NCBI RefSeq assembly: GCF_002127325.2
Contig: NC_035437.2
Span: forward strand, 116,246,916-116,310,915
DNA: 64,000 nt
From: Helianthus annuus
Taxonomy: Eukaryota > Streptophyta > Magnoliopsida > Asterales > Asteraceae
Reading direction: 5' to 3'
The position numbers were made by a program, and so were the translations under genes. Shown one piece after another: positions 21,340 through 32,040 of the stretch. The notes below the pieces were generated by a model. It did not search any database. It worked only from the letters and a program-made list of their open reading frames with translations, and was not told the origin of the DNA. Every line of letters starts with the position of its first letter. The first letter of the stretch is position 1.

Positions 21340-22307
21340 TTAAAAAATATATTTAAAAAGAACAGAAAAACAAAAAAAAGATATATTTATTTATATTTAT
21401 AAATCAAACACTCACACATTTGCACTCTCAACTCTCTCTCTAACCCTGTAACCTAAGCTCTTGACCACCACCACTCCTGCCGTCGGCCACCACCACCACC
21501 ACCATAAGCACCACCGCCCTAGCATCACCATCGTAAGCACCATCACCGTCTAACATTCTCACTCCACGTCTCTCTTTTCTTGGTCGATTGCAGCGGTGGA
21601 GTGATGTCAGAGGGGGTGACAAGATTCCAGATCTGCAAAATTGTAGATCTGCAAAACCGAAGTTTGAGAGGTTGGTGGAATGGTGGGGTTGTGTTTGATT
21701 CAGAGATTAGTTCGCTCGATTAAGTTAATCATTACATCCCATCGATTCAGAGCAACAGTCCATAACCATCGACCAATCGAACAACAATGCTGACCCTTCT
21801 GTTTTTAGAACTTAAAAAATGAGAAGAATCTGCACTCCATTTTGTCTAACTGAAAACCGTGATTAATCTTTTTTTCCTTGGATGCATTCACTTGTTTGCA
21901 GATTGATTTCAGCCCCTAAAGAATGTGGTTCGACCAACTTTACTGGAAAGAAATATACATCTTATTCATTTGTTTCAATAGCCACGGTTGCAGGAAATAT
22001 GTCATTTTTTTATTAGCTATGTTCTTTTGTTTTAGTTTGATTTGTTTATTAAGTTTCGTTTTATGTTTTGTTAATTTGATTCCAAGTCAGCCTGATTAAG
22101 AAAAAAAAAACCAAACGGTGACATGATATTCAAGTAAAATACATAGGATTTGTAGGGTTTGTAGTGGCTGTCACAGTGGTGGTGGTGGTGGGAGTTGGTT
22201 GGATAGAGAAAACTGATATTGAGATAAAGAGAGATTGGTGGTGGTTATGGTGGACGGTGGTGGTGGTGAAAAAAGAAGGGGAAAGAATGAAAAAAGGTAA
22301 GACATAG
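21340..22307. other. MULE interior, possible captured plant sequence
   Basis: Higher in GC than the TIRs. Begins with a UTR-like CT-rich stretch, then CCACCACC/CCGTCGG runs (21,465-21,545) and a 5'UTR/intron-like T-rich part, ending in a GGTGGTGG block (22,175-22,270). Such a mix resembles a captured gene fragment (Pack-MULE). I see no recognisable protein, so the origin is open. Confidence 0.3.
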
Positions 22308-23096
22308 TGTTAGGATCTGGGGCCGTCATGATTGTGTTTGTTTGCATAAAACGAATAATAAGTGCAGCGGAAATGAGTAGCAAACTTTGTAAACACAATC
22401 AAAGGAAAGTATAGATTGATACACAATTGCTTTTCATTGAGTCAAAAGATTTATATAAAAGCAAAAGATTACAATGCAAGCTTACAATCTAAACTCCCCC
22501 TCAGCCTGATACACCAGAGCTGGTTGCACAAGATGAAATGATTGAATTGAGGAGGCGAACTCACTCAAAATGAATCAAGTATAACAGTACAGAATACTGT
22601 CATATTTATAGGCAAACCAAACTACTAATGAGCTTCGGCTGACGTCACCATGATAGTGACATCTAACGACCTAACAAACTATAAACACTGTTCTATACAA
22701 ACTACTGACTTGTAACATCTGATAAGTAGTAAAAAGCAAAACTAAGGAAAACTACTGCTTCATGTTCCACTGTTGTAGCCTGAGCACAAATGTTGAATCT
22801 TCAGTGCATTCTTCAAAGGTGATCAGTCTTTGAGAGAGCAGTGCTTGAGTCTTCAGCAGTACTTAGGAAACAGCAGTAGATAGAGCATCAGTGTTTGTCT
22901 TCAGTAGTCGTTGGATAATCATCAGAGTTTGGTTTATCAGTTGTTGTAGTTGAGCAGCACTTAAGATCCATCAGCTGTTAGATAACCACTGTCAAGGGGA
23001 GAGCATAGGATAAACTGCTGCTTATTGATGGTCCACTGATGAGATCCGGTTTTGGCTTTACATTATCTGTTCCTCTATTAGGGTTCAATCCCAACA
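22308..23096 (-). repeat. 3' LTR of the pol-less element
   Basis: 789 bp, TG...CA ends. Rich in CAGCAGT/ACTGCTG and CAGTAGT words. The polypurine tract CCAAGGGGAGAT (minus, 23,097-23,108) abuts it, fixing this as the 3' LTR. Confidence 0.93.
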
Positions 23097-23109
23097 ATCT
23101 CCCCTTGGA

Positions 23110-24576
23110 ACAGATAATGCCAAAACCCTTCCTTATTCAGGACCTTTATTACTCATCAAGAGTGCCTTAGCTTGATCCTTAAAATCAGCTTCAAATTCTT
23201 TGGCACTCTGGTCATCTTCATCCCTGCACAGTGAAGCTCAAGGAGATCCTGCAAATCTTCAACACTAAGGCCTAGTGCTTCTTTCCTTGATATGTGCTTC
23301 ACCTCACCATTGGATCTGAGCAAAGTCAATACGTGGGTCTTTTGATCAGACTTCCACTTTAGTATTTTTGAATCCAATGGGTTTCTTGGGAGAGATTTAT
23401 TATCAGATGAGTTGAGGAATGATGGCCTTGAAAACACATGCAAACTCTCAGACATTCTTTTGAAAGCTTCTTCAATGACTTTGTTTGCTGCAGCTATGTC
23501 TTCTGCAGTTTCTTGTCCAGTAAGCTCTTATTTTTTCTTTTTCTATCATGCATGTTGCAGTGTTTGGGGATGCAGGACTGTTTAATACCTTCTTAAAAAG
23601 GTTTTGAATTCTTGCTGAGCTATCTTCTTTTAGACCCATTTTCATGATGGTGTCTTTGAGATACTCTGCTTCCTTTTCTTTGACCTCCTTGTCAGACAGC
23701 TGTTTACCTTCTTCTTGGTTTGTCACAAGAGTAAGGTTGTCTGCTGATTTTAGCATTGTTTTGAGGCTTTCAATTTGTTGTTCCAGCTTCACCATTTGTT
23801 CTCTCTTCTTCCTTTTCTTCAGCCTCTCATAGGCTTCATCAGTTTGCTGCCTAGACCATTTTGATATGGCTTCAGCAGTGTCCACCTTAGCATCCACTAG
23901 CTCCTTTTTCTTTCCTTTATATTCAGCAGTGAGGTCAGCAATGAGTTTTTTATATTTACTCCAGTTTGGAGCATTCTTTTTCTTTGAAGGATCATTTTTG
24001 ATTCTTTGGATCCTTTCAGCCTCATGCTTTAAAGCTACTAAAGGCCATTCTCTAAACTGTTGTTCTTCAGCAGAATAGAACTTTTCTTTCATGATGAAGG
24101 CTAGAAGTTGTTCTCTCAACTTCTTCTTTTGATCAGCCTTTTCTTTGTCTAGCTCTTGTGCAAATTCTTCTATCTTCTTAACCTTTGCAAGGTAGAACTT
24201 TAGTCTATTAACAATGCCTTCTTCGCTTAGCCTTTCATTTTCACTGTCAACCTTAGCTTTAACTTTAGCTTGCCTAGCCTTTATCTTGAGATAATCATTT
24301 ATATCTTCTGGAGCTATATAGCCTATGAGTGAGGAGAATTTTCTTTTTGAGGGATCTGTTTCTGTATATAAAACTGCCTCATCTCATTTTTGATGGCTTC
24401 AAGCTCCAATGGATACTTTTCAGCATTCGGATCATGTATCCCTTCATCGGCAGTGATTGGCTTTCTTTTTCTGCTAAAGAGTTTTGGTTGAGATATAGGA
24501 AAGGATAGAGCAGTGGTGGATGATTGACTAACAACTGTTGAAACAACTGGTGTCTCAACTGCTGTTGTTATCACAA
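23110..24576 (-). pseudogene. Frameshifted C-terminal continuation of the 850-aa ORF
   Basis: Frames 24,574-24,323, 24,119-23,472 and 23,455-23,156, plus unlisted pieces between them, read as one protein once four one- or two-base shifts near 24,578, 24,330, 23,530 and 23,240 are allowed for. The pieces contain a Lys/Glu-rich helical region (KKLREQLLAF, VKLEQQIESLKTML) likely to be a coiled coil. A terminal module follows with SNGEVKHISRKEALGLSVEDLQDLLEL. After the last shift the same frame continues to about 23,120. The breaks are seen directly; the single ancestral ORF is inference from coherence across the breaks. Confidence 0.65.
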
Positions 24577-27129
24577 CTACTGATGTATAGCAGATGTCTT
24601 CTGCTTTTGAGCAGGGGTTATTGTGGCAGTTGTTTGGGTGGTGATCAGTGGTTGACTAGCAGTAGTTGAAACAACTTGTGTTTCAACCCCTGTTGCCATT
24701 ACAACAGATGTTGTAACATCTGTTGTCTTCTGCCTTTTAGCAGGGGGTGATGATGGTTTGGTGGTTTTTGATTTTGATGGTGGTTTTTGTGTTGTGGACA
24801 CAGGTGGTGGTGGAACAGTAGTTGTGGTGATTTGTGTTGAGATGGTGTGTGTTGGAGGTGTGTGTGTTGATGAGATGGCAGCTGTTTGGCTACAGACAGT
24901 AGTTTTTGTAACTGCTGTTGTATCAGCTGTTTGAGTTGAAGTTTTTGAGGTTTTGGGTTTTTCTGGTTCAATGTACAACCCATCTTCTATACCTTTCTTT
25001 TTCAGCTTGATTTTCTCCCCCTTTTTAGCATTATCTGCCAGGGGTGTATCCATGAAGAAAATGGTAGATGGACCTTTCTCACTTTGAGCATTCTGTTGTA
25101 TGCTAGCCTTTATAGCCTTGATATCAGCTTGAGTGTCCTTGAACCTAGATTCCACCATGTTGGTCAGCATTTGTACTTGATTTGCATGCTTTTTAGCAGC
25201 CATTTGTTGCTGTTTTTCAAGCATGGGCTGGAAGATATTCCAAAGCTCATTTGCAGCAAATGCTTGTGGAGCAGGTGCTTGAGCAGGAGGGGCAGATGAT
25301 TGGGCTTTTTGAGCTTCTAACAGCTGCTGCACCATATCTTTTATCTCTGCAACTGAAGATTCCAGATTTTCAACTCTGGCCGTCAATTCGTTGTATTTTG
25401 AATCATCACTTGAATTAACAGGATCATCTGAATCCCCACTAGCAGTGGTTGTATCAATGTGTGACTTAGGAACTGTGGCCCAAAAGTCATCCATTGATGC
25501 CCCTTTTTCTTGGTACTGGGGACTTTTTTCTTCAGCACACGATAATCCTTTGATGTTACCAGCAGTTAAAGATAACTCACTGGTGGTTACCGATGTTGCC
25601 ATGGAAGAAATTGCCTTCAAGGGAGTCTTAGTAATGTAACAACTGTCCAACTGAAGATCTGTTGATCCATCAGTTGTAGTTGCTGCTCCACTTGAACTAC
25701 CACCGAGAGTTACTTGTAACTCAGGGGGTGTAACCTCCTCAGCTATTGTTGGGTTAGCAGAGGTATGAGCATCAGACCCAGTCACTTGTGGATGTATACT
25801 CTCAGTAATAGGTGATAGAGAGGAACTGGTTTGTGTCTGTGCCATATCAACTGCATGCAACAGGGGTATTATTGATTGTGGCAATATGATTGGTGAGGGT
25901 ATGGGTGTTGAAAGAGACATGTCCTTGGGATCAGGACTGTGGAAGATGGATCCGAGTGGATACAGAGCTTCATAATTTGGTGTCCCTGTGCTTACAACCT
26001 GATCTTTTTGTGAGGATGCAGGAGGAGTTTTAGGTTGAGGTTGAGATCTTTCTTCCATCTGCTGTGAGGAAGTAGCAGCAGTGGTTTCGTGTGACTTTTG
26101 TGTTGTCACTGGCATTGACTCTGGGATCTCATCTTCCAGAGTTGCCTTTGGTGTGGGTTTGGTGGGTTTTCTGGATAACTTTCTTTTTGTCTTTTTGGTG
26201 GCAGGTGTGGGTTTCAAAGCAGTGGGTGTGCTACTTTGATCACCTGGAGCAGTGGGCTCAGCAGTGGTTGCTTGAGGATTAGTAGCAGTTTCTAAAACCT
26301 GCTCAGCCTCCTTTGTTTTTAATTTTATTGGTGCCATCATTCTTGAAAATGTTTCAATTGTTAAACAGTTTATTTTGAATGCGACACCTTGTTTGGGCAA
26401 TTCTGCATCTTTCTCAACAAATTTTTGTTCAAAATAGTAGCTTAGAAATCTTGGAAAGAGCAGAAATGCTTTATTATCAACGTTCTTTACCAAATCATCA
26501 AATATTTCCTGGGAGTAGTTATAGTTTTTATCGTTTAAAATTGCATACCCCAGGCATTGGATTTTTGTTGGTATCTCATTAAAAGACGTTGTTTTATTAG
26601 AAACACACATGAGCAGTGTGTGGAATAAAAATATGGGTGTAGAAGGGAAGTAACCCTTTTGTAGGGTATCCCTATTTGGTTGTTCTGCATAGCCCCTGTT
26701 CATGAAATCCTTTACCAACTCGTCTTTAGTAAATGAGGTTTTTCCTTCCAAATCATCGAGTTTAAAGGTTTCAGAGATGGATTTTGGTGAGATTTGTACC
26801 TTCTTACCCTGTATCGAGGAGTTGATAGCGACGATGATATCTCCTTGTTTTTCAAGGGTGACATTTTTCCAGAACTCTCTCTGGGTATCAAGGTAAATAG
26901 GAGCGTCTGCTGTTATCAAAGTTTTGTACTTTGATGCAGAAAGGATGTCAAGGATGGAGTCGAAGGTGTGGTTATCGGTAGGTTTTGTGAGAGTACCTAC
27001 ATAGTTGTGTGGAGCTTTGTAACGAATCTCCGTGGTTACATCAGCCATTTGAGTGGCCTCTGCTGTTGTGGAAGAAGATGATGGTTTTGATTTTGGTTTT
27101 GCAGATGGCTTCGATTTTGGTTTCGTCAT
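24577..27129 (-). CDS. 850-aa retroelement-borne ORF of unknown function
   Basis: An intact frame from ATG at 27,129. The N-terminus is a Lys/Ser/Pro tract. Residues about 45-260 form a globular part with FPSTPIFLFHTLLMCVSNKT, NYNYSQEIFDDLVKNV and FLLFPRFLSYYFEQKF; I recognise this pattern from accessory ORFs carried by Asteraceae retrotransposons (annotated there only as hypothetical or retroelement proteins). Residues 260-600 are low-complexity Pro/Thr/Ser. Around 575-640 is a short coiled-coil-like segment (ARVENLESSVAEIKDMVQQL) and then more Thr/Pro/Gln-rich sequence. No protease, RT or integrase motif. It lies about 2 kb inside the 5' LTR. The frame ends in a shift, so the ancestral protein was longer (next entry). 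Confidence 0.7.
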   Translation of the reverse strand: MTKPKSKPSAKPKSKPSSSSTTAEATQMADVTTEIRYKAPHNYVGTLTKPTDNHTFDSILDILSASKYKTLITADAPIYLDTQREFWKNVTLEKQGDIIVAINSSIQGKKVQISPKSISETFKLDDLEGKTSFTKDELVKDFMNRGYAEQPNRDTLQKGYFPSTPIFLFHTLLMCVSNKTTSFNEIPTKIQCLGYAILNDKNYNYSQEIFDDLVKNVDNKAFLLFPRFLSYYFEQKFVEKDAELPKQGVAFKINCLTIETFSRMMAPIKLKTKEAEQVLETATNPQATTAEPTAPGDQSSTPTALKPTPATKKTKRKLSRKPTKPTPKATLEDEIPESMPVTTQKSHETTAATSSQQMEERSQPQPKTPPASSQKDQVVSTGTPNYEALYPLGSIFHSPDPKDMSLSTPIPSPIILPQSIIPLLHAVDMAQTQTSSSLSPITESIHPQVTGSDAHTSANPTIAEEVTPPELQVTLGGSSSGAATTTDGSTDLQLDSCYITKTPLKAISSMATSVTTSELSLTAGNIKGLSCAEEKSPQYQEKGASMDDFWATVPKSHIDTTTASGDSDDPVNSSDDSKYNELTARVENLESSVAEIKDMVQQLLEAQKAQSSAPPAQAPAPQAFAANELWNIFQPMLEKQQQMAAKKHANQVQMLTNMVESRFKDTQADIKAIKASIQQNAQSEKGPSTIFFMDTPLADNAKKGEKIKLKKKGIEDGLYIEPEKPKTSKTSTQTADTTAVTKTTVCSQTAAISSTHTPPTHTISTQITTTTVPPPPVSTTQKPPSKSKTTKPSSPPAKRQKTTDVTTSVVMATGVETQVVSTTASQPLITTQTTATITPAQKQKTSAIHQ

Positions 27130-29130
27130 TTTAGATGAAGAAGATCGAAGAAGATTTTTGGAGTTATGAGAGGGAAACTGCTTTGTGAAGAGAATGTTTG
27201 GAATTCAATTCGATAGTGTAATCCTCTGTTTGGATTTAATCAGGGTTTTATTTAGGGAAAAAGTGATTGCTGATGTGGCAGCGGTTATTTTGATCTGAAG
27301 GCTAAAAACTGACCACGTGTCAAACATCTGATGGAATGGTAAATAATGGAGGACAGTTGTTTTGACAACTACTGATGGATCAAGTATCAGTAGTTACAAC
27401 GGTAATAAAAAGAAACAGTGGACGTATCAGTGGATGAAACAATGATTTTAAACATCAGTGTTTTTGAAGAACAGAGGTTGACACTTAGCAGTGAACAGAT
27501 TTTAGTGAGCAGATGTTAAGGCACAACAACATTTTAGATACAACAGTGGATAAAAACCAATGAGGATCATATGTTTAACAACTGTTTGTGCAGCAGTGTT
27601 TTGACTTTTGACAAAAACTTTTAGCACCTGTTTGTTCAGATGTAGAAAATGATTTGTTCTTGTAAAAGCACAATCTCTTGTCTATCATCTGTTGAGTACC
27701 AGAAATGCTATTCTTAACACCACACATTTTAGATGTATAATATCAAGATTAAATTGTCAGCAGTTATCTTCAGAAATTTTGTTCAAGGTTTTACCATCTG
27801 TCTATTTTTCAGACAGTGGTTTAGCATCCCAGATAATGAGTCCTTTTTACTACTAAACAACTCATTTTGCTTCTAATTACTTGAACTAGAACATGAGTGT
27901 CTCTGTAGTTCAGAATTAATTTGCAATCAGTTTTTAATCTATTACTACCAAACTTGAGCTTAACATGACCTTGATATGTGTGTCATTTCCTTTTGACCAG
28001 TTTTAGGGATAGTAATTACACACAAAAATAAGGTAATTACATCCAGACCAGATATGAACTTTTACTATATAAAAAATGAGTAAAAGATCATAATATATTA
28101 AAAAAAAATACATCTGGTTTTTATTTTAGAGGAAAACACCTTAACAAAAATCAAAGGAAGTTTTGAAAATAATCAAAAGGATCCGACAATTTTCTAGTAA
28201 ATTCATGATCATATTATTCTCAAGTTATTTTGACCATTGTTTAGGTCATTTTCTTGTCAATTGATTGAAAGTTTCTTTTAATCATAATCACTGGAGATGC
28301 CATTGTTACCAGAACAATTTCTGCATTGATGAATGCACACAGTTGCATGATGATGACCACTGATGATCCAACTTTTAAACCTCAAAAGTGTTTTATGCTT
28401 ATACTCTTTTCTTTTGATTTCAAAAGTTTTTGAGATAGCCACACTTTGAGATTTGTTCATTTTTCTTTTCCCTTTTTACCCTTTTTATTCATATGTTCAG
28501 AAATACTCACTAGGAGATTATATTTTGAACATACTTTGTCCATAATCATTTTGAAGCAATGTTTTGAGAGATCTGAACATTTTTTACCATATTTTATTAC
28601 AGATCTCACATCACTTATGATTATGACTGTTTTGACACCTTATTTTCTCAATGTGTTTTAGACAAAGTCGATTTGGTCCTTTTGAAGGTACTCAACTTGC
28701 CTTTGAGCACATGAGAGATTTTGCCTAAAGTTTTATTTCCCCCCTTTTTATGTCAGCAGTATTCTAGTGTTTTGGATGAACACAAGTTTTGCTGAACTGA
28801 GGTACATACTTTAGTGTTTATTGAAAACATCACAAATATCGAAACAACAATTGAAATCAATTTTGAAAACATCGAACGATCCCATAATTTATCAGATATT
28901 TTACAGATCTGAAAACTATGAGTGACATATGCATGAAAAACACTTGTTGTGTGAGATTTGTGTGTCATATGACATCTTGGTTGATTTACAGAGTTTTTGA
29001 ATAACCATTTTGACCATGATTCACTCGTTACTCTGTTTTTCAACTGAATACAACCAATCCTTTAGTATCAATAACTTTTGAGCTGAACTGTTATGTCAAA
29101 TTGATTGTTAGATCGAATTTGACTGTCCAG
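27130..29130 (-). other. 2-kb non-coding leader of the pol-less element
   Basis: Between primer site and ORF. No gag frame. AT-rich and scattered with CAGTAGTT/AACTACTG words near 27,330-27,620. This is where gag-pol would lie in a complete element. Confidence 0.6.
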
Positions 29131-29142
29131 GCTCTGATACCA
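29131..29142 (-). other. Primer-binding site, tRNA-iMet type
   Basis: Minus-strand TGGTATCAGAGC, complementary to the 3' end of initiator tRNA-Met, two bases inside the 5' LTR. It fixes the orientation of the element. Confidence 0.95.
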
Positions 29143-29144
29143 AT

Positions 29145-29933
29145 TGTTAGGATCTGGGGCCCTCATGATTGTGTTTGTTTGCATAAAACGAATAATAAGT
29201 GCAGCGGAAATGAGTAGCAAACTTTGTAAACACAATCAAAGGAAAGTATAGATTGATAAACAATTGCTTTTCATTGAGTCAAAAGATTTACATAAAAGCA
29301 AAAGATTACAATGCAAGCTTACAATCTAAACTCCCCCTCAGCCTGATACACCAGAGCTGGTTGCACAAGATGAAAGGATTGAATTGAGGAGGCGAACTCA
29401 CTCAAAACGAATCAAGTATAACAGTACAGAATACTGTCATATTTATAGGCAAACCAAACTACTGATGAGCTTCAGCTGACGTCACCATGATAGTGACATC
29501 TAACGACCTAACAAACTATAAACACTGTTCTATACAAACTACTGACATGTAACATCTGATAAGTAGTAAAAAGCAAAACTAAGGAAAACTATTGCTTCAC
29601 GTTCCACTGTTGTAGCCTGAGCACAGATGTTGAATCTTCAGTGCATTCTTCAAAGGTGATCAGTCTTTGAGAGAGCAGTGCTTGAGTCTTCAGCAGTACT
29701 TAGGAAACAGCAGTAGATAGAGCATCAGTGTTTGTCTTCAGTAGTCGTTGGATAATCATCAGAGTTTGGTTTATCAGTTGTTGTAGTTGAGCAGCACTTA
29801 AGATCCATCAGCTGTTAGATAACCACTGTCAAGGGGAGAGCATAGGATAAACTGCTGCTTATTGATGGTCCACTGATGAGATCCAGTTTTGGCTTTACAT
29901 TATATGTTCCTCTGTTAGGGTTCAATCCCAACA
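29145..29933 (-). repeat. 5' LTR of the pol-less element
   Basis: 789 bp, co-linear with 22,308-23,096. On the minus strand it ends ...CCTAACA and is followed by AT and the primer site. Confidence 0.93.
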
Positions 29934-30339
29934 CATAGAAATGGGGTTTTTAAATTAGGTTTTAGTTTTCTTTAATTAAGTTGGTAAAATGACTAAAATA
30001 CCCTTAACTGATTGATTTAACTGGAATTTTAACTTGGTTAGTGCTAAAGAACGAAATATGTAATGAGTTTTCCGGATAAAGGATTGTAACTGTAATTATT
30101 GAAGTTAAAGGCTATCCATTGTTATTCGATACAAACATAAAGGATGAAAACTGTAATTTACCCTATATTATATGGATGGTTGTGTATCACATGGATTCAT
30201 ATCCATATTAATTATTCATCTTATATGTATCCACCGGATGAAACGGGTGTACACATACATATGGGATACGAGTAAAATCTTCTAAACAAAATACTACAGT
30301 TTACATAGTTTCACTAGTCATAATAGCAACAAAATCATT

Positions 30340-30872
30340 TGGTCGCTAAATTTTGTCAAACATGGTTAATGTTAGGCGTGCACGATCAATCTTTGTCAGG
30401 CTTTATCAATCTTGGTCAAACAAAGTCATACATGGTCAAAATAGACAATCTTATGAAACATGACTGTAAACTGTCAAAAATAAATTTGAAAAGAAATAGC
30501 AATATTTTTTCAGAATTAGCCATATTTGCTTAAATATATTCATAATTAGTCAATTTTGGTCAAATACATCAAGGTAGTAATCATGGTCACTCATAGTAAT
30601 ACTTGATCAAACATAACAATACTTGAACAAACATAGTGATATTTAATCAATTATAGTTATACATAGCTAAAGACATTTAAACATAATCAATCTTGGTCAA
30701 ACATACTTATAAATGTCAAAACATTAATATGAACAATGGTCAAACATAACCATAATCGGTAAAAGATAATCAACTTTGTCAAACATAATCAAAATAAGTC
30801 AATCCTAATGATATACTGATGATATCAAACTTTTTCAAACAAAGCTATATAATATCAATCTTAGCATTTTAT
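30340..30872 (+). repeat. Degenerate array of GGTCAAACATA
   Basis: Roughly fifteen variants (TTGGTCAAACA, GGTCAAACATAA, TTTGTCAAACATAATC) spaced about 25-45 bp, all in one orientation. It lies just right of the MULE target duplication. No ORF; the 64-aa frame at 30,339 is a by-product. Confidence 0.75.
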
Positions 30873-31665
30873 AATTATATCCTTGTAGTTCTACTCCTAC
30901 AACCAATCAACCCACTACATATACACCTTAGCGTTAAACTAATTGTTTAAACTATTTGAGCTCACTTTAGCTGGTGTGGTTATATTAATACGGACATATA
31001 TGCATTTTTATGATAGTGACATTAAAAAATAATAATCACATGATGTAGTTAACTTATTTTTTTTTTATTTTAATTTCCAAAATATTGTCAAATTCATGAT
31101 ATCCTTATTTAACTTTAAAGAAAACTTTTTTAAATAGAATGTGAAAAATATATATTCGCCTAGTAAGTGATATAAAATGTTGATCTCAATATTTTAATTC
31201 AGTGGTTAATATTATCATTGTGATGTGATAAAAGATGAATCAATATCCATAATTGATTTTTTTATTAAGTCATTGTTTCATCATATTTTTTTTTTAAATC
31301 AAATACCATTTATATTAAAAAAATTGAAAGTTTCATAATGTTTATTTTGAGTTTAGTATTGCCATTTTTTTCCTAATGACGTCTTTTAACTTTATTCCTT
31401 CACTGTGATTATAACCACGTGTTTAAACTAGTAACAACAATGTGTATAAGTTGTCCAATTACAATGATACGTCTAACCTAGTTACAACAATGCGTCAAAG
31501 TTGTCAAAGTGTGACACATGGGCAAATTGTAGGAATATAATGGTACATCTAAGCTATTACACTATTTAAAAACGAATTGTAGTTTAGCGACACATGTATT
31601 CTTATTTTAAAATACACGAGTCTCACCGTGCATGGTTCTTACACTTTACACACAAAAAACTTACT
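30873..31665. other. Unassigned AT-rich sequence
   Basis: No coding signal. 31,430-31,560 has repeated ACAACAATGYGT and TTGTCCAATTACAATG phrases related to 11,265-11,320. Confidence 0.45.
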
Positions 31666-32040
31666 AAATTTTTACTTCACGAGTTTTCAAGACCCGCACG
31701 TTGTGGCGGGAACATTAAACCAAACAAAAAAGATGTTAAAATGTTTAACTATGTATAGGTTTGCTATGGAACGGAAACTCGCTGCAACAACCGAAAGAGA
31801 AAACCCAAATGTCCAAAAGAATTTACATAGATCGATAACCGTAAAAATGAATACCGTTCTCGACACAGATTATAGGATAATTCAAATAACATATTCATAT
31901 ATTAAAAAGTTTGTTTACGTGTAGTAAACTAAATGATGAAAAATTAAAAAAATATAGATACATGAGAGCCTGCGGCGTTGGTGGTCCCAGCCAGATGTAA
32001 CCGAGCGTCACCACCTCTGATCAACGCCAATCACCACCGC

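Larger units (their letters stand above)
22308..29933 (-). mobile_element. Non-autonomous LTR retrotransposon lacking pol, 7.6 kb
   Basis: Two 789-bp LTRs (TGTTRGG...CCAACA when read on either strand) flank an interior with a tRNA-iMet primer site and a polypurine tract. The insertion is bracketed by the perfect 5-bp duplication CATAG (22,303-22,307 and 29,934-29,938). The interior has one long ORF (850 aa) and its broken continuation, all minus strand. No gag CCHC knuckle, protease, RT, RNase H or integrase is visible. By eye about 14 substitutions separate the LTRs (about 1.8%), or roughly 0.7 million years at an assumed 1.3e-8 per site per year. It must have been moved by another element's enzymes. 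Confidence 0.9.
21151..30163. mobile_element. MULE-type TIR element split by an LTR retrotransposon
   Basis: The left arm 21,151-21,333 and the right arm 29,983-30,163 are inverted copies of about 180 bp at roughly 85-90% identity (start GGGTAAATTACA). A perfect 9-bp target duplication TATATTATA flanks them (21,142-21,150 and 30,164-30,172). TIR length and 9-bp duplication are typical of Mutator-like elements. Without the nested LTR element (22,308-29,933 plus one 5-bp duplication) the MULE is only about 1.4 kb, with no transposase. Its interior, 21,340-22,307, is described separately. Confidence 0.85.
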
